This document shows positions 1-18,954 of a DNA stretch of 64,000 bases, piece by piece. Every line of letters starts with the position of its first letter. The first letter of the stretch is position 1. A program made the position numbers and the translations under genes. Origin of the DNA: Erodium maritimum (Eukaryota; Streptophyta; Magnoliopsida; Geraniales; Geraniaceae); assembly GCA_963921825.1 (NCBI GenBank), contig OY997594.1:4407001-4471000 (forward strand), read 5' to 3'. Below the pieces are notes generated by a model that was not told the origin of the DNA, ran no database searches, and worked only from the letters and a program-made list of their open reading frames with translations.

Positions 1-3000
1 TACATGGTCAGATGGGAGTAGTCAGACTCTTACCCATTCTTAACCATTAGCCTTGGAGCTTCTTGATATTCACTAACACAAAATATTATGAAACTATTTT
101 TGGGCAGATTAAAATCTATTCAAGCCTGTTTCAAGTGCAAGTCTATTTACAAACTTCACACTTTCTTGGACCTATGGAGGCCATCTAAATATTAGTGGGC
201 AAGTATTATCTACTATCACTTGGGGAAAAGGAGCACAACAGTAAGATGTGAATCGGGACTAGAAATATGCAAAAAATGGTATAGTACAATACCAATAGTA
301 TGATTTCATATTTAAGCATGTACATATAATATTAAGTGCAAGCTTTTACATTCAACAATGGTAGCAATCACTCGGGAAGATGATTATGCATATTGTCTAT
401 TTTGATGGTTTGTATATTTAAGACAGTTTACTAGTACCCAACTACAAGCATCGCTTCAAAAATAAATATCACAAGAATGCTTACAATGTGCCAAGTTGTT
501 CTGTTACCGGCCTTCTAGATGAAAATTGTTGGTTCATTGAACCTTGATATGTATAACCTTGTACAGGAGACCTCACAGCCTGTTTGAGGATGAGTACCAT
601 ATCAAAGCACAAATTTCAGTTAAGCAATCAGACTTGAACGGCTGAGTTAGCAATAGATTGGCATTCTAAATTAATGTTGCAGCTCCCCAACAGCTTGAGC
701 GCATTTTATGATCCGCTATATGATATGATACAGACTAGCCGTACCTTTCTTACATCATAGTTGGAGACTGTTTGGTTTTTGGACAGAGGCCACTCCAATG
801 AATTACTAGTTGTGTGTTTTCTGTTTAATTCATCTAACTTCTGTCGTACTGCTGGCTTTAACACCTCAAGCTCTTCCAAAGCATGTAGTAATTTCTACAA
901 AAAGAACATGGAATCTGATTGCAACTATTCACTTGACCTGAAATTAGGAATTGCTAACAGAATTATGGTTATATTACCTTTTTCAAAAAAACTTTTTTGT
1001 TTTGTGGAGATGCTCTGTAATCTCGATGGCATGGTATAGTCTCAGAGGCCAAACTGATGCAGAAGAAAGCCAAAAAGTTCAAAAACATCTAAATAGTTTT
1101 AAGTAATGCATCCATATTAAACATGAACTAGTGTTTTCTGCTTTCTTTACTTACCTTGAGAACCTTAGGAGCATAACATATAGATCTATAATATTTCTCT
1201 CTTCCCGAAAGATGTCAGCCTACAAAGTAATATGTGTATGGTTAAGAGACGAAGGGACTCCTAGAATAGAAAAAGAAATTACCATAATATATAAAAGAAA
1301 ATAAATGATATAATATTTCATGACAACAGAGGGCGTGATGATGAAGGCAGTAGCACTAATGAAAAACAAAAGGTACAGACAAACTGCAATGTGTGCAAAT
1401 ACAAATTAGCATGTAAACAATTATATTTCTCCTATATCCTCCTAGATTTATTCTACCAAGAAAGCAACTCAACAGAACTGGTATAGATCCATTCATTGAA
1501 GCACAGTATGGTGCAAAACCAAATAAAACTTCAAGACCATTACATATGTTGTGTGTTGTACATGTACTACATTTGCAAGCCTACCATCTTCACCATCTAG
1601 AAGGTCATAAATTCCACATACTAGACTATTTGAGGAAGGTTAAAAAATTTACATTCTAGACTACATTAACAGTTGCAGTAAGTCCTATATTCGTTTAAGC
1701 ACCTTCATTGGGCAAATTTAGAAAGAGTGTGTAACCTCTATTTGTGAACCCACCTCTTCTACACTGTGAATGCTGCCCTTGCATGAGGAAAAGTATGCAT
1801 TCTTCTCTCTCCTAATCTCTCTAATTTCACATCTCCTTCATTGTTGCAACTAGCAAGGTTAAATAAAGGTAGAACAGTGGCGTGTTGTAGGTGAAGGAAC
1901 CATTTTGGTCAGTTTCGGGTTAAATGCGGATTGGAGATAGTCAAACTGCAACCAACCAAAGACGAGAATTTCTGAAAATAACTGTGACCAGCCATTAACT
2001 TCCAAGTTACAGTGGTGCATACCAGTTGTCATGCAGGTATGGTTCCACAGTTTTTTTAACACCCCCACTCATATTACAAAGTTCATCTGGATCTAGTTTC
2101 CATCAAAAGCAGATTCATTTAGTGCAGAAACTTCTCACATTTAATTATTCGTCATGTGATGTTCCAAGATTTACATATGCCTCTTCATTGCTAGTACAAA
2201 GTGGGGTATCCTCTAGCTCCAATTGAATGCAAATTTTCTAAATGTGGAATAAACACCATTGTTTTTGTATACAGAGTGCCTATTAATATAGGATTGATAA
2301 ATTGCAAGCTATTAAAAAAAACTCCCCCTAACCCCAACAAGCCCCCAAGAGGTACCTACTAGGATTGAACCTCTAATCTCTTAAAAGGTGGATAAACACC
2401 ATTCATGAACTACAACAAAGTACCCAACTTTTGATATAGCCTTCCTCCTCAAGATGAAGTAAAAATATATTGCTGACTGTTATGAGCAAACATAAAACCA
2501 TCCTCTACAAATCATTCATGTATTAAATCCTTATCTCCCCTACCTATGTACCAGTAACCAATCACTTATTAGTTATTACATATTACAATCCATGCAATAG
2601 ATGAACGCAATGCCTTTGGTTTAAAACACACTCTTCAAGGATTACATGGTAAGCTAAATTAGACAAATATTAAAGGACCCACTCAACTAAAAGCTCAAGC
2701 TGATAGTTGAAGGCCCAATTACAGTTTTACATTCTAACATTAAACATTAGACAATTCCATTCCCTAATCTAGAAGACCTAATTTTCTGGACTTCCATTAT
2801 CAAATCCACCAAAATTACTATAAACGTGCCCATGATCACCAAAGCAACAATTCAAGAGTGTTCGCATTAGCATCAACAACAAAAATGAATGAATTACAGG
2901 TTACGACACAAGTATCAGAATATAGCATGTAATATTCAAAACCCCAACCGAAACTCAAAAGTGAATAATTGAATATCTGAGTAAATTAAGCATATCCAGA

Positions 3001-3115
3001 CCTGTTTGAGGATGTTATCGGCCACACGGTGGTAGAAACGGAGAGAATATCGGTTGTCGACATCGAGCTTCCGAGCAACGGTAGCGATGTTAATTCCTTC
3101 CGAAGACGACCTCAT
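1..3115 (-). CDS. AMSH1: AMSH-like ubiquitin isopeptidase, 5' exons only (gene leaves the window at the left edge)
   Basis: Encodes the N-terminal part of a plant AMSH protein, a JAMM-type metalloprotease that removes K63-linked ubiquitin chains in endosomal and autophagic trafficking. Five exons join in frame: 3002-3115, 1155-1219, 978-1053, 745-894 and 508-579, about 159 residues. The first ATG is at 3115 (MRSSSEGINIA); the codon before it is GTG. Exon 1 reads ARKLDVDNRYSLRFYHRVAD, exon 2 FREERNIIDLYVMLLRF, exon 3 SETIPCHRDYR and exon 4 LEELEVLKPAVRQKLDELNR. These match my memory of the Arabidopsis AMSH1 N-terminus (MIT-like/USP8-dimerisation region). The catalytic MPN domain is not in the window. 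I could not place an exon with confidence between 1 and 507. The gene is head-to-head with the kinase at 7296. AMSH3 is the alternative; the RFYHRVADNIL wording fits AMSH1 better. Confidence 0.88.
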
Positions 3116-6100
3116 CACTTCGGGCTGAATTGTTCTTTTCCTCCAACTCCCAGAACAGGAGCTTAGGGAAGGTCCGTCAATGGAGGTCTGGGATCGGCGA
3201 TTTCGGGTTGACTGATAGCTCCAATTCCCATAAACAAGAGTTTAGGGAAGGTCGTCAATGGCGACTTTGGGGCTAGGAGAAGAGCAGGATTCGAAACCAG
3301 CAACGAGCTTGATTGCATTTGTAGCGAGGGCAAAACTGGAATTAGAAATATAATCTAATGTGTTTGGGACTTTTGGGTCAGTAAAATTATGTTGTAAAAT
3401 GAAAGGGTAATAGTAAAAAGAGGAAGCACTATGTCACCGTACGTTACTAAAATCAATTATCAAATCATAACCCGAACGTATAAAAAATATTAGATAATAG
3501 ATAGTAATAAGTTTCACCGATTAATTCTCAAAATGTATTAAAATTTGTTAAGTGTGACTAATTCCGTGAAATACCGGTCACATGTTTGGCACGTGCTCTA
3601 AAACTTTCCTAAAATGACATGTGAAAACTTGATATCATAACGTAGACCTTTCGTTTATTCTCAAATCATAACTCTGAACTATCAATCTTTCCCGATGCTC
3701 ACTAAACGGTCGTTAAACTTGAAGAGGGAATATGCAATAAGTTGCGGTCAGTGTTACTACATGATATTTTCATACGTTTGGGGTTAGGATTTAGTGATAA
3801 ACGAAAATTTTACGTTATGACATGAAGAAACATATAGTAAAAAAATGATGTACTATTGGATATTTGCGTATCAGTACTCTTTTTATAAAATTATTGTAAC
3901 TAGCTTCTGTGCGGGTAAAAAAAAAGAATGACGATTTTATCTTTTAAATTTAAAGACGAAAAGCATAAAAATATTAATTTTAAAACTATATTATTACAAA
4001 ACAAATTCATTTTGTTAACCTAATCAATTTATTTTATTTTATTCGATTAACGATCAATTCTAAATTAAATTATTTTTAAAATTGTAATGGTAATTGATAT
4101 ATTAATAAAAATAAATTCGCAACGTAACACGAGATGACCAGAGAGTATAAAACTCAAAGATAACAGTAAAGAAATATAATGAAAGATCCTAACATCGTAG
4201 GACAAAGAGAAAAATAGAAGAAGAAAAAAACTCATATGTCGAAATGCTTCATGGTGGATGTCGGGAGAGGGATATTGTGATAACGGCCACGATCGATGTC
4301 GAGGCAATTGGTACAGCTACTCCAAACCATGAGTTAGAACAGAGCGGGCTCCTTTCTTGAAGAATGTTACTGAGGCGTACTAAGTACTCCTTCGAGAATC
4401 GAGCGCTCATCGTCCTTCCTGGATAGATATCGTAAGGCCCCAAGAACGCGAAAATGCTGGCTCCCGAGATTTTTTTTATCATAGAAAATAAAAGAAGGAA
4501 AGTCTGTTAGACTATCGTGTGACCATCCTAGTCGGACACCACCATCAGATGATGGCTAGAACGTTAATCACGCTTTGATCGTGCGATCTTGATTCGTCAA
4601 CCAGACTTGGGGTCTGGTCTCAGTAGAAATCAAGGATTAAGAGGTACGAGCTTTTAGAACGTATCTTGTTCAAGTAAAGGAGCATCGTATCGGTACTTGG
4701 TGGAATTATTGCCATCTGAAGACTAGTGAGGCAGTAGTACTCGCATACCCCTCACTGCCTCATGAACTCCTCATTGGTCGAGGCGAAGGCGCTTACCCCT
4801 CTCCTACCCACGTTGCACGTGATACTCCATCGGTGTGTGTAGTTCTTCTAGATTCTTAGTTTAAGAGCTCCTTCACCGATCGCTTCCTAACCGGTAGGGA
4901 GCTCGTAGCGAATCCAAGAGGGCCCTCTGGTCTCTCATCCGTTTGTCCCTACGATAAGGTAGGCGATTGGCCTCTGGAGATCTAAAGATAGTTGCACACT
5001 TTTAACGAGAAAAGTTCTGACTTGCCTAAATGATCTTGCCTCCTCGTCAACCAACTTCCTTTCCTCTTCCGGTCCCCCGGATTAAGGGTAACCGGTGCGA
5101 ATCTCGGGGTATGGGTATATGTTCATTAAATGGATATTGTTGTAAATGTCGGTGCTAAAGGATCGATGGCGGGAATTTATGTTGTAAATGTTCATTAAAT
5201 GGATATTGTAGCGCATGGCCTTTATAGCGCTGATTATTTCATAAACCTTTTTATGATCAAGTTTCATGTGTATTATGTCTTTATTCTAACTTTGAAATTT
5301 TTGGTTCAATCTTCGGATACCTGAAATTAGTTGGAATTTTTTGATATATTTACTAAGTGAAAGTTCAAATCGAGAGATACTTTCATAATGCATGTCACTT
5401 GTGGGATGAAGTTCTAAAACCACAATATACACAAACTAGTGGGGATTGTTGGAACATTTATAAGTTTGTGTAAATGTGGTGGGTGCCACATTGATAAAAG
5501 ATGGATCAAACTTAAGTGTTTATATAGCAATGTATTCATACTCTAATTAAATTGAGTATGTGACCAAGTGATCAAACTATTGATAGATTTGCCATGATTA
5601 TTATTATATTATATTAATCAAGACTATGGCACTTGGGCACTTGGGGCATGTGTGTTTGATTCTTCATTTTGGATTAATATTTTATTATCCATTAACAGTT
5701 ATGTAACTGTTTAACTGATACCAATTGAAGAATTGTGACTCTTATGAACAGCCACATCATCTGCTATAGTAAATATAGCAGTATTGTATCCCGAAGGATA
5801 TGCCCAATATAGTGGGGGCATAAATTCCTTACGGAAAGTCAATAGCAACGCCTTACTGCAACTCCATTCTTGTTCGTGTTCTAACATAAGGATCACCCAT
5901 CGAATAAGATATGTTCGTCCCCAAGACCACATGTCCATGATGAGCCACGAACGTACAGGGTGGGTATCCGTCGAGGCACTCAAGGAGAGTCATCGTACCC
6001 CAGGTCTCGCCGGACAGGCCGCAACAATATGCCCCACGCAATTACAACCAAAACAATGGTCCGAAAGATACCCAAATGAAAGATGGAGGAGAGTTCGTAC

Positions 6101-7295
6101 CTCATATTTTGAAAGTCGGATCCAAAGCTGACTCTAAAGAGGAAGTCGCGCGTCTAGCCGAACGCAAATCCTTATGAAGTCCCCCAGCTCATCTCATCCG
6201 CATCGTTGTCCACTGCCAAAAAACTGTTTATGGCTCCACCTAACCAGAAGCCAACGTTCCATTCTAGGCCCACACCAGGAGGTTGGTGATTGTGATCCAG
6301 ACAGAGGTACGCGTGAATTGAATGTCAAGGGATCTCAAATGTGACCACGTGTCCGCAAACAAGACCAATGAGCGTCGAAAAGCCCACGGTTCCCCAACCA
6401 AGACTGGGCCCTTTCCCTTACAGTTCGTGAGAAAAAGTCCACCTTACCTCCCTCGAGCGATTTGGTGACCACATCTGGTATGTGCTAGAGCTCCGCCAGT
6501 CAATCCACCAAGGACTACCAAAAGAACGTGTTGGTGGTCATCACACGGGCCGTCATATTGTAGGCAACAAATTGAGGCCCCGACCACATAGTTCCATGGG
6601 TGGGATAACCACATCTCGTATTAGCAAGTCCCCCGTACTCGAACTTTAGGACGTCTTTTCGGGACCGTCTCTAGTCCGGCCTTCCAATCCCGCCCTTCCT
6701 CACTCGTCTCGACACACAAAAGGGAAAGACTCAGGTTACTATGAGGCAATAGAATAACACAACTATCATACACGACTAAACATTCATAATAAGCTGTAGA
6801 CCCTAATAAGCTATAGACCCTACTAGCTGATTGTCTTGAACAATTAGAACAATTTAGGTTTTCCTATCTCGTGGAAGAGAGCATGTGAGATGGGCTTTGA
6901 TCCCTCCACTTGACACACGTCCAGTAGATTGTATCTCTCGAAGATGATGCTTAACAACCCTCGTCTTGGTAATTAGTCACCCTTCTCCGTCACTCGGATA
7001 ATATCAAATTTTGTAGTTAGATATATTATCAGTTCAATTCTTCACGTTTATAGATTACAATTGAAAAGTCAATTCGATCTATCAAACTAAGCTACAAATC
7101 CACATTGACTCGATGATCTTGTAAATGCGCGTACATGTGGGTCAACCTTGTAATTTTCTTAAACGTCAAGGGTTGACACTGACAGTATTAAATGAAAAAA
7201 AGTCGTTTCAACTTTCAAGTCGTGTTTATGTTAACTACTCTTCCAGTCCTTGCGATGGCTTGGTACCCAAAACCCATAGCCGTCCCTGCGATGCC
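3116..7295. other. Intergenic stretch between AMSH and the kinase; repeat-derived
   Basis: No gene was recognised. The first 200 bases are probably the AMSH 5' UTR and promoter. About 3420-3900 is AT-rich. About 4230-7000 is more GC-rich and has no convincing coding frame; it looks like worn retroelement sequence. A 22-base word is present twice (about 5118 and 5188). At 5441-5447 a purine run is followed by TGTTGGAAC, the kind of junction seen between a polypurine tract and a 3' LTR, but no second LTR or primer site was found. Confidence 0.5.
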
Positions 7296-12049
<4,754 letters not shown>

Positions 12050-12801
12050 TATTCATTAATGTTTTGTAAAGAGCATGAGGTTCATCAAAATTTAGTAAAT
12101 ATTTTAGTATTAGTGATCTTCTGTACTCAATGTCATTTGTTGGGTAAATCAATTGTTGTTCATTGAACCCCATGACCAATCCTATTTACTGATGTTTTGA
12201 GGGCCAATTTCAATATTGTTAAACAATTCTTCGGAGTGTAAACGAATTGAATAGAATTTAAATTTGTTAGAGTTCAGTTTAGAGTTTGACCGATTTTATA
12301 AAGCTAAACTCGAATTTGGCTCAAAAGTAAATATTCGAACTCAAGTTTGGCAACACACAACTATATTCGTTAATTGTGTATTTATAAAAACCAATTAGGT
12401 TTTTTTTTTTTGAAATCTGTCGTCATTACGTGTCGACGTGGAACATGTATGTCGATTAGCCGTTGAGCCAGCGATGACTCGCCGCGCCGTTGTAGGATCC
12501 TGAGGCGACAGCCTGTAACGGTTGACCAAACCATAGCTCCAACAACGTTTAGCTGTGGCAGCGAATCGTGACAGGACGTGCAACGGCACATAAACCACAA
12601 CACAACGACGATAGCTAAAAATACTCTAAGGGGCCATTTCGTATTTTCATAGAGAGGAATCGCCAGTCCGGCATTCTACACAAACAAGTCTCTTTTTCTT
12701 CTTTTGTGGCTTTCCCTTCCGTCATGACCTACACGACGACAGAAGTTACTAGACAGTCGGAGCTTGGAACCCCAAAACCCCCAAACCGTACCGTTGGTGC
12801 G
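12050..12801. other. Spacer between kinase 3' end and DGS1 start
   Basis: Holds the kinase 3' UTR (about 12050-12250), an AT-rich stretch, and a GC-richer segment at 12420-12600 with no recognisable gene. The last 120 bases are probably the DGS1 5' UTR. Confidence 0.6.
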
Positions 12802-15800
12802 ATGGAGGATTCTCCGGCGACACAATCATCCAAAGGCCTCTCACTCTACGCCTACAACTTGTGGAACCGTGGTCTCAGTTTTTTCCCCTCTTCTGATTCC
12901 ACTTTTCTCGGGAAAATTTCAAATCTTTACCGCCAAACAGCCAGACGACGGAAGCGCCGGGCATGCCTACCTCTTCCTTTGCCTTCCAACGACTTGGGTC
13001 CTGCTCCTCTGTAACAGCTCTTCACTTCTTCTCACATATTTGGAATCGTTGATGTTTGAAGAATGTCTGGAAATTGCTGTCAGCATTGCTTAGAACTTAG
13101 CATCTCAAATTGCATGTTGCGCTTTATAGCTACGCTAATGCATCGGTTTCAGTAGAAGATAGTGCTAACACTGTAATTTGATCAATATATGTAATTTAGT
13201 GACTTGTTTGAACTCAAAATTTGCTATGTCAGTATTTTGGGACATCAATTTAGGTACATGCTTATAGGTTATTTGCGTGCAGGGTTGTGTCAGAAGCATC
13301 TGGAGTTTATGATGTCTTAGAGGATATTATGGAGCGCCTTTTTTTAAGTTTGCACAGCATTCAGAAGAATTTACAATTTTGGCAATCTAGAGCGGAGGTT
13401 TGTGAATGACCTAGACTAAGCTGTTTGCTGAATGTGTTTTGTGAATTGTAGTTATTCTGCATCTATCGTTTATTGATATGTTTGATTGCGTGGCAGGGGT
13501 CAAATGCTAGAAAAATGTACCACATGATGTTTGAGAGAGGCCCGCGAGCCTTTGTTGGCCAATCGGTTCAGCTGTTAGGCCAGTGTTTTGCTGATGGTTC
13601 GGCCTTGCAAAATCTGTGCCACTCTGCATCTGCTCATATATTAGAGAGGACATCAATTTTAACTCGCTTAAGATCTTTGCTTGCTACATTTTTGTCCCAG
13701 GTTTTGCTCTTAAATCCCTTTGGGTAATTCTGCTGTGTCAGACAGTATATGCATTCTGTTGTTTGAATTAGATTACAATACACGTTGAACTTCTTTATCG
13801 ATCATCCTTTTATCATCGAGTTCTTCCATTTCGGGCCTCATATTCAGTTTGAGTATTCATTCTCTTGTGATCTTTTAATGTTCACTCCAAATAGGTCCTT
13901 AAAAAATCCCATGCGCACGCAAGTGGATAGTCCTATGGTGAACTTATGAGTAAAACAATTTTAAGATTCACTCTAGAAGGGCTCTTAATACACCCCACAC
14001 ATATCAGTTGCTAGTCCCGCTTCCTGATTACAAATACAATAAACCCACTTTTCTTTTTCTTTCCCCAAACTTTGCGTTGCATATGTGCCTGGAGATAGGT
14101 CAGATTTATATTTCTTATTCTTTTCATCGCAGGTTTATAGTGAAGTTGACAAATGTGGTGAGAAGTTAGTTAAGGATCCACAGAAGACCTTGTCTGCACT
14201 GTTGGTGACCATTAACAGGCTATTTTCAGAACTGGAAACATCAATTGGCCACCTACATGCATCATTTAAGGTAATATATGTTATACACATGTTTTGACAT
14301 CATCATCTTTTCGTATAACATATGTGCCCTCTTAAATTGATTATATGAGTGTTGCAGTAAAAAAAAAAAATCACAAGTTTAACACCCACTATTTGTTCAA
14401 CATTTATAATTTGGACTCAAATTTTCCTTAATGATCTTACAGGGTATTTCTTCCCTCGAGGAGAGCTTTTCAGTACCCCTTCTGTTTGAAGAACTGCCAG
14501 AAATAAGTAGGGAAGGATCTGAGTGGACTGAATCCGAAATGAAAGATGCTATTAGTCTGGTCTATCGGAACCTAGACAAGCTGGACACTTTTGTATCTCT
14601 TGTTGTAAGGGATCCCGCCATTTTCCTACATTACCTTACTTCTTTAGTTTGGATTCTTGCCTAAACATTTATAGCGACATGTGCCCCCTAAGCTTATCGT
14701 AGTTGTATCTTATCAGTTAATCACCATATTTTGAATGTTATTTGTGTTTGTAATGTATATGTCATCACTGTAAGGTATTGTGTTTTGATGATAGGTGGGG
14801 GCCTAGTCCAACCTCTCAAACAGTTTTCCACAATAAAAGGATCAAAAAAAAATCTTACTATTCTAAAATGGTTGTTGGTTTAATTATAAAGTATACTCCA
14901 TGCTATAGAATATCTGCAAGTTCTATTTACTTGGGGTAAAAAGTGTATTTGTGTGTATATGGTGGATATCTGCACATATAGGCACGTCTAAAAGCTATAA
15001 CAGTTACCCAAAAAAGGGCAATTTTTTTATAAATCTTAATTATTCTAGAAATGTTTCTGGTTTAATTATAAAATATTCTCCATGCTATAGAATGTTCTCT
15101 CTCTCCCTTTCTCTAACATGCCTGTAGAAAAGGAAATTCGTCTATTGCTTACATACAAAGTAAGGTCATAAAATTCATAGTAATTAACTGTGAGGTATTA
15201 TGTTACTGAATAAAAGAGGCCTACAAGTCAATTTACCGGAGTAAAAAGTGTATTTGTGTGTATATGGTGGATATCTGCACGTAGAGACATCATTATACTA
15301 CTGCTAGATTAGCTTTAGATATTTCCCATTATCTTTTTCATTCGTGTTTGTCAATTGGATTTAGGCACATACAGTTTTGGTCTGGTTTAAATATATAAAT
15401 ATATTGTTTGTATGTTTAAACCAAATCATTAGGCACTCATTGATTATAAATCTGTTGGGATGCCTAACAAGTTACTAGTTTTGACGTATGTTGGCTACCC
15501 GCCTTTTCTGCCCATAGGTTGCCAAACACAGAAAACCCCAAAAAGTAACTCTATACTGGATTCGCTATACATGTGGTGCAGTTGGCCTATCTGTTTGTTC
15601 TATGTGGCTCCTAAGGCACAGCCGTATTATGGGAAGTCCTGACATTGACAATTGGATTCGTGAAGCAAAGGATTCAACAGTCAGCTTTTTCAGTGATCAT
15701 GTAGAACAACCGGTACAATTTTAGAACTGCTACTCTCATCTACTTGATGTTTTCGTTTTCGTTTTATATTTAGTTTTCTACTATTTGAATATTCTGGTCT

Positions 15801-18800
15801 TACAAATATACATATGCCTCTTGACATATGAATTTGCATGTTTGGTATACCTGGCTAAATGAAAACCCGCACAATTGCACAGATTTTAATATTGGAGTTT
15901 TCAGAGCATGACCTTATGAAATTATAAAGGGTGCAAATCATCCTTTTATTTCTTCCTTTCTTAGAGACTGTATGCTCACTGTGTTTATCATATATGTAGA
16001 CTAGAGTATTTGAAAATTGATCCATTTCACTTTATGATGTACTTTCATCCTTGTTTAAACTATTGGCAGCTTCTGTCTATAAGAGATGAACTTTTTGAGA
16101 CATTCAGGAAGAGGCATAGAGGTATGATGGAGCTTGAGGAAGTGCATTTGACTTCTGATTCACTTCGCAGGTTTGGTTCTGCCTTCACATGTTTCTTTCC
16201 ATCTTTGGGTGCACAGTACTCTTTAATTTCAAATCTTGTTCTAACCTCCCCCTCCTAGTTGTTACTACTTGTATGGGTAACTTTGTCCTACCGAATATTA
16301 GCATCACACGTAACATGAGCTACATACCATGTATATAAATTATATATAATATGAAGGCTAAATAAAAAGAAACAATAAATATGGTTTAAGGGTAAAAGTG
16401 AAGGGACTTATTTCCTTGAGAAGTGAGGAAACAAGGTAGCTGATGGAGTAACCATGCACCATTCAGTATCCTACTTACTGGTGGATGGGTGTCCTATCGC
16501 AGTAATACAGTTTGTTGGTTTTGGCTGTACAAATACCTTGTGAAAAACTCATCTTCATGGAGGAATAGAACTTCTAATGAGTTGCATAGTCCTTATTTCC
16601 CGAACAACAAAATAGGGAAAGTATGTACACACAATTCTTGTCTTATGGTTTAAGGCCGACGCACAAGATAACATCTTCTTAGAAAGTTGAATTTCCAAAG
16701 TGGACAAACTCATTGGAAAGAAGTATATGAATATTGTTCTCAAGGGTAAACAATTTCTCGAGTTGTTTATTCTGCAAAGTACATCGGCATCTCATTCATC
16801 CTCAAGATTCCTTTAAATTTTGAGATGGCTTTGGTTTATCAAGTACGATTTCCAATGACCTTTTAACCTACATCTCTCTGGCTCGCAGAATGTTGTTGGC
16901 TTTCACTGAGCAGACAAAAGGCCAAAGTTTCTCTAAGAATGCATCAGAGCAGGAAATGCTTGAAATAGTGATGTCCAGGTAGAATGCTTCACTTTTCTTT
17001 ATTGCTTATTACTTTTGATGGTGTTTGATAGTTGTGAAGCACTTTCAATGTAATTGCGTACCGGAAAATTGTTTTCTGAGCATTGGGATCTTCACCATGG
17101 TGATCCTTTTATGTTAAAACTTTGAATCAATGGTGAGGTTTGCGATTGAATATTGACAGTTTGCTGACTATTGTATACATCATTATATTTATAGTCATTA
17201 TTTTCCCTTGTGAAGACAATTTTTTCATTGAGTCCCATTCTGCAGGTATGAAAAGGAAATTTCCCATCCAATCCAGAATCTTGTTAATGGAGAACTTGCG
17301 CGCGCCTTACTGATCCAGGTATTTTATAATTTATACATCAATAATATGCTGTTGCTGTTTATTACCATGATCACATTGTAACATGTTTTTGCCATTGCAG
17401 GTTCAGAAGCTTAAATTGGATATTGAGACGTGAGTTCAATTAACTGTCGAACAATCATTTTCATATTTATTTGTTTTTCCCAGTGTTTGTTCCTAATAAA
17501 GTTTTTCTTTACAGAGCTATGCTTGAATTGAACCAGATTCTAAGGGCGAACGAAATCAACTTTGCTATCCTTGCTGCCTTACCTGCATTCTTTCTTTCTG
17601 TCTTTCTGCTGACGCTGGTACGCACATGGTATAAACAGGTAATGAAGCTCATAATTTTTCTAGTTGAATTTTTTTTCCAAAAGAGAGTTGTGCATGGCAT
17701 TTTAGAAAGTCTCATTCTATATAATTATTTTATTATTTGTTTAAAGCCGATTCTTGTTCCTAGTTTTATTATTATTACATTGAATGAACAGGATACTAGA
17801 GCAGAAGGAAGGGGGAGAGTTGCTCGTCTCCAAAGGAGGCTGCTTGTTGTGGAGATTGAAAAAAGGATTATGCAGTACCAAAGCTATCTTGACCAAGGGC
17901 TGGTAAGAAGATTCTATCTTGATCTTTTAGAGCAATCATCTAATTAATATTTCTGCCATTTTCAAGACAGCTGAAAATGACTGTCATTTTATTGAATCAA
18001 AACATGGTAAACATTGCAATTAAGCAGCACTTTGCTTCATGTCAAAGCTTGTTTAGGCATGCCAGAGTCTTTCATTTTTATTTATTTATTATTTTTTTTA
18101 CATCTAAACTTGAATCTAGGAATAGATGAGATGTCAACATAGACATAAAGCTCGATATATCTGATTCATAGTTCAAGTTGTAACTCATATCTTCTACTTT
18201 AGAGGAAAAGAACTAATAAATTGTAGGGAAAACATTATTTGCACCCCCTCGACGACCTTTGATTCTCAAAAAAAAAAAAAAACTAAAGGTGAGGGGTTAT
18301 CAGTAACTGTCACCTTTCGTTATTAACCAAAAAACCTAGATTCCCACTGAATATGTGACGGTTTTATCAGGAACAGTCTCCTTTCTCGTTTATTTATCAG
18401 TGTTTTTTTGAAACAAAATGGGCGGAATCCGTGATTTTTTGATGAGTAATGAAATGTGACAGTGTGTTACTGGTAACCCCTCACATTTACAGTGTGTTTG
18501 AGAATCAAAGGTCACCAAAGGTGTATTAATAAAGTTACCCCTAAATTGTAGTAAGAGACGCAATTTAAGTGCCTAAACTGTGACTACCTATTTCAAAGAG
18601 AAACACTGATTTTATGCCACTTCCAGGAAAGAGAAGCACAAAGCACTTTTGGATTGGTGCTGTATAGTCTGGATCGCCTGTACCATGCTGTTGAGAGGCA
18701 TGCGAAAGCAACCGGCGAATGGCAGTGGTTAGATTCAAATGACTTGCTCACTCATTCTTCTCCTGATCAATACTGTGTTTCACTTCACATTGTATTTTAT

Positions 18801-18954
18801 CTGCTAATACTCGATTATGCCTATAATGAACAGTTTAAGAGACGATCTCAGTGATTTGGGGAGACCTGGCCTTGCAACAGCCTATAAGCTCACAGTGACG
18901 TCGAGGCTGGAGAGGGTGTATGATTGTTTGCTTCCTGCTCTGACGCGGCAGTAG
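12802..18954 (+). CDS. DGS1: DGS1-like mitochondrial outer-membrane protein (NCA2 family)
   Basis: Predicted 589-residue protein; Arabidopsis DGS1 is about 600. DGS1 (DGD1 suppressor 1) is a mitochondrial membrane protein linked to galactolipid metabolism and mitochondrial function. Fourteen exons close in frame: 12802-13010, 13283-13397, 13497-13700, 14133-14270, 14443-14604, 15518-15712, 16070-16170, 16889-16978, 17246-17318, 17401-17429, 17515-17638, 17792-17902, 18627-18724, 18834-18954. Hallmarks: RRRKRRACLPLPLP near the N-terminus, FERGPRAF, membrane segment around 291-308 (RYTCGAVGLSVCSMWLL), LLSIRDELFETFRKRHRG, NGELARALLIQVQKLKLDIE, membrane segment around 455-476 (INFAILAALPAFFLSVFLL), and VEIEKRIMQYQSY, followed by the YKLTVTSRLERVYDCLLP tail. 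The NCA2 domain covers the second half. An in-frame ATG at 12724 would add 26 residues; MEDSPATQ is preferred by similarity. The exon 13 donor (TGGCA|GTGG) is the least certain junction. Confidence 0.93.
18226..18541. mobile_element. MITE family A, copy 2, DGS1 intron 12
   Basis: Perfect 9-bp flanking repeat taaattgta (18217-18225, 18542-18550). Ends GGGAAAACATTATTTG and the complement of GGGGTAACTTTATTAATA. Same interior as other family A copies (ctcgacgacctttgattctc, gtgaggggttatcagtaac). Confidence 0.88.

Noticed and set aside
5711-6131. Overlapping open frames of 90-115 codons on both strands
   Set aside because: No domain, no splice-consistent neighbours, and repeat-like surroundings.
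4230-7000. GC-richer block considered as plastid or mitochondrial DNA insertion
   Set aside because: No organelle gene or rRNA/tRNA word was recognised; worn retroelement is the simpler reading.
7125-7295. Upstream in-frame ATG for the kinase
   Set aside because: The extra 57 residues look like translated UTR with no targeting feature; the ATG at 7296 has the better context.
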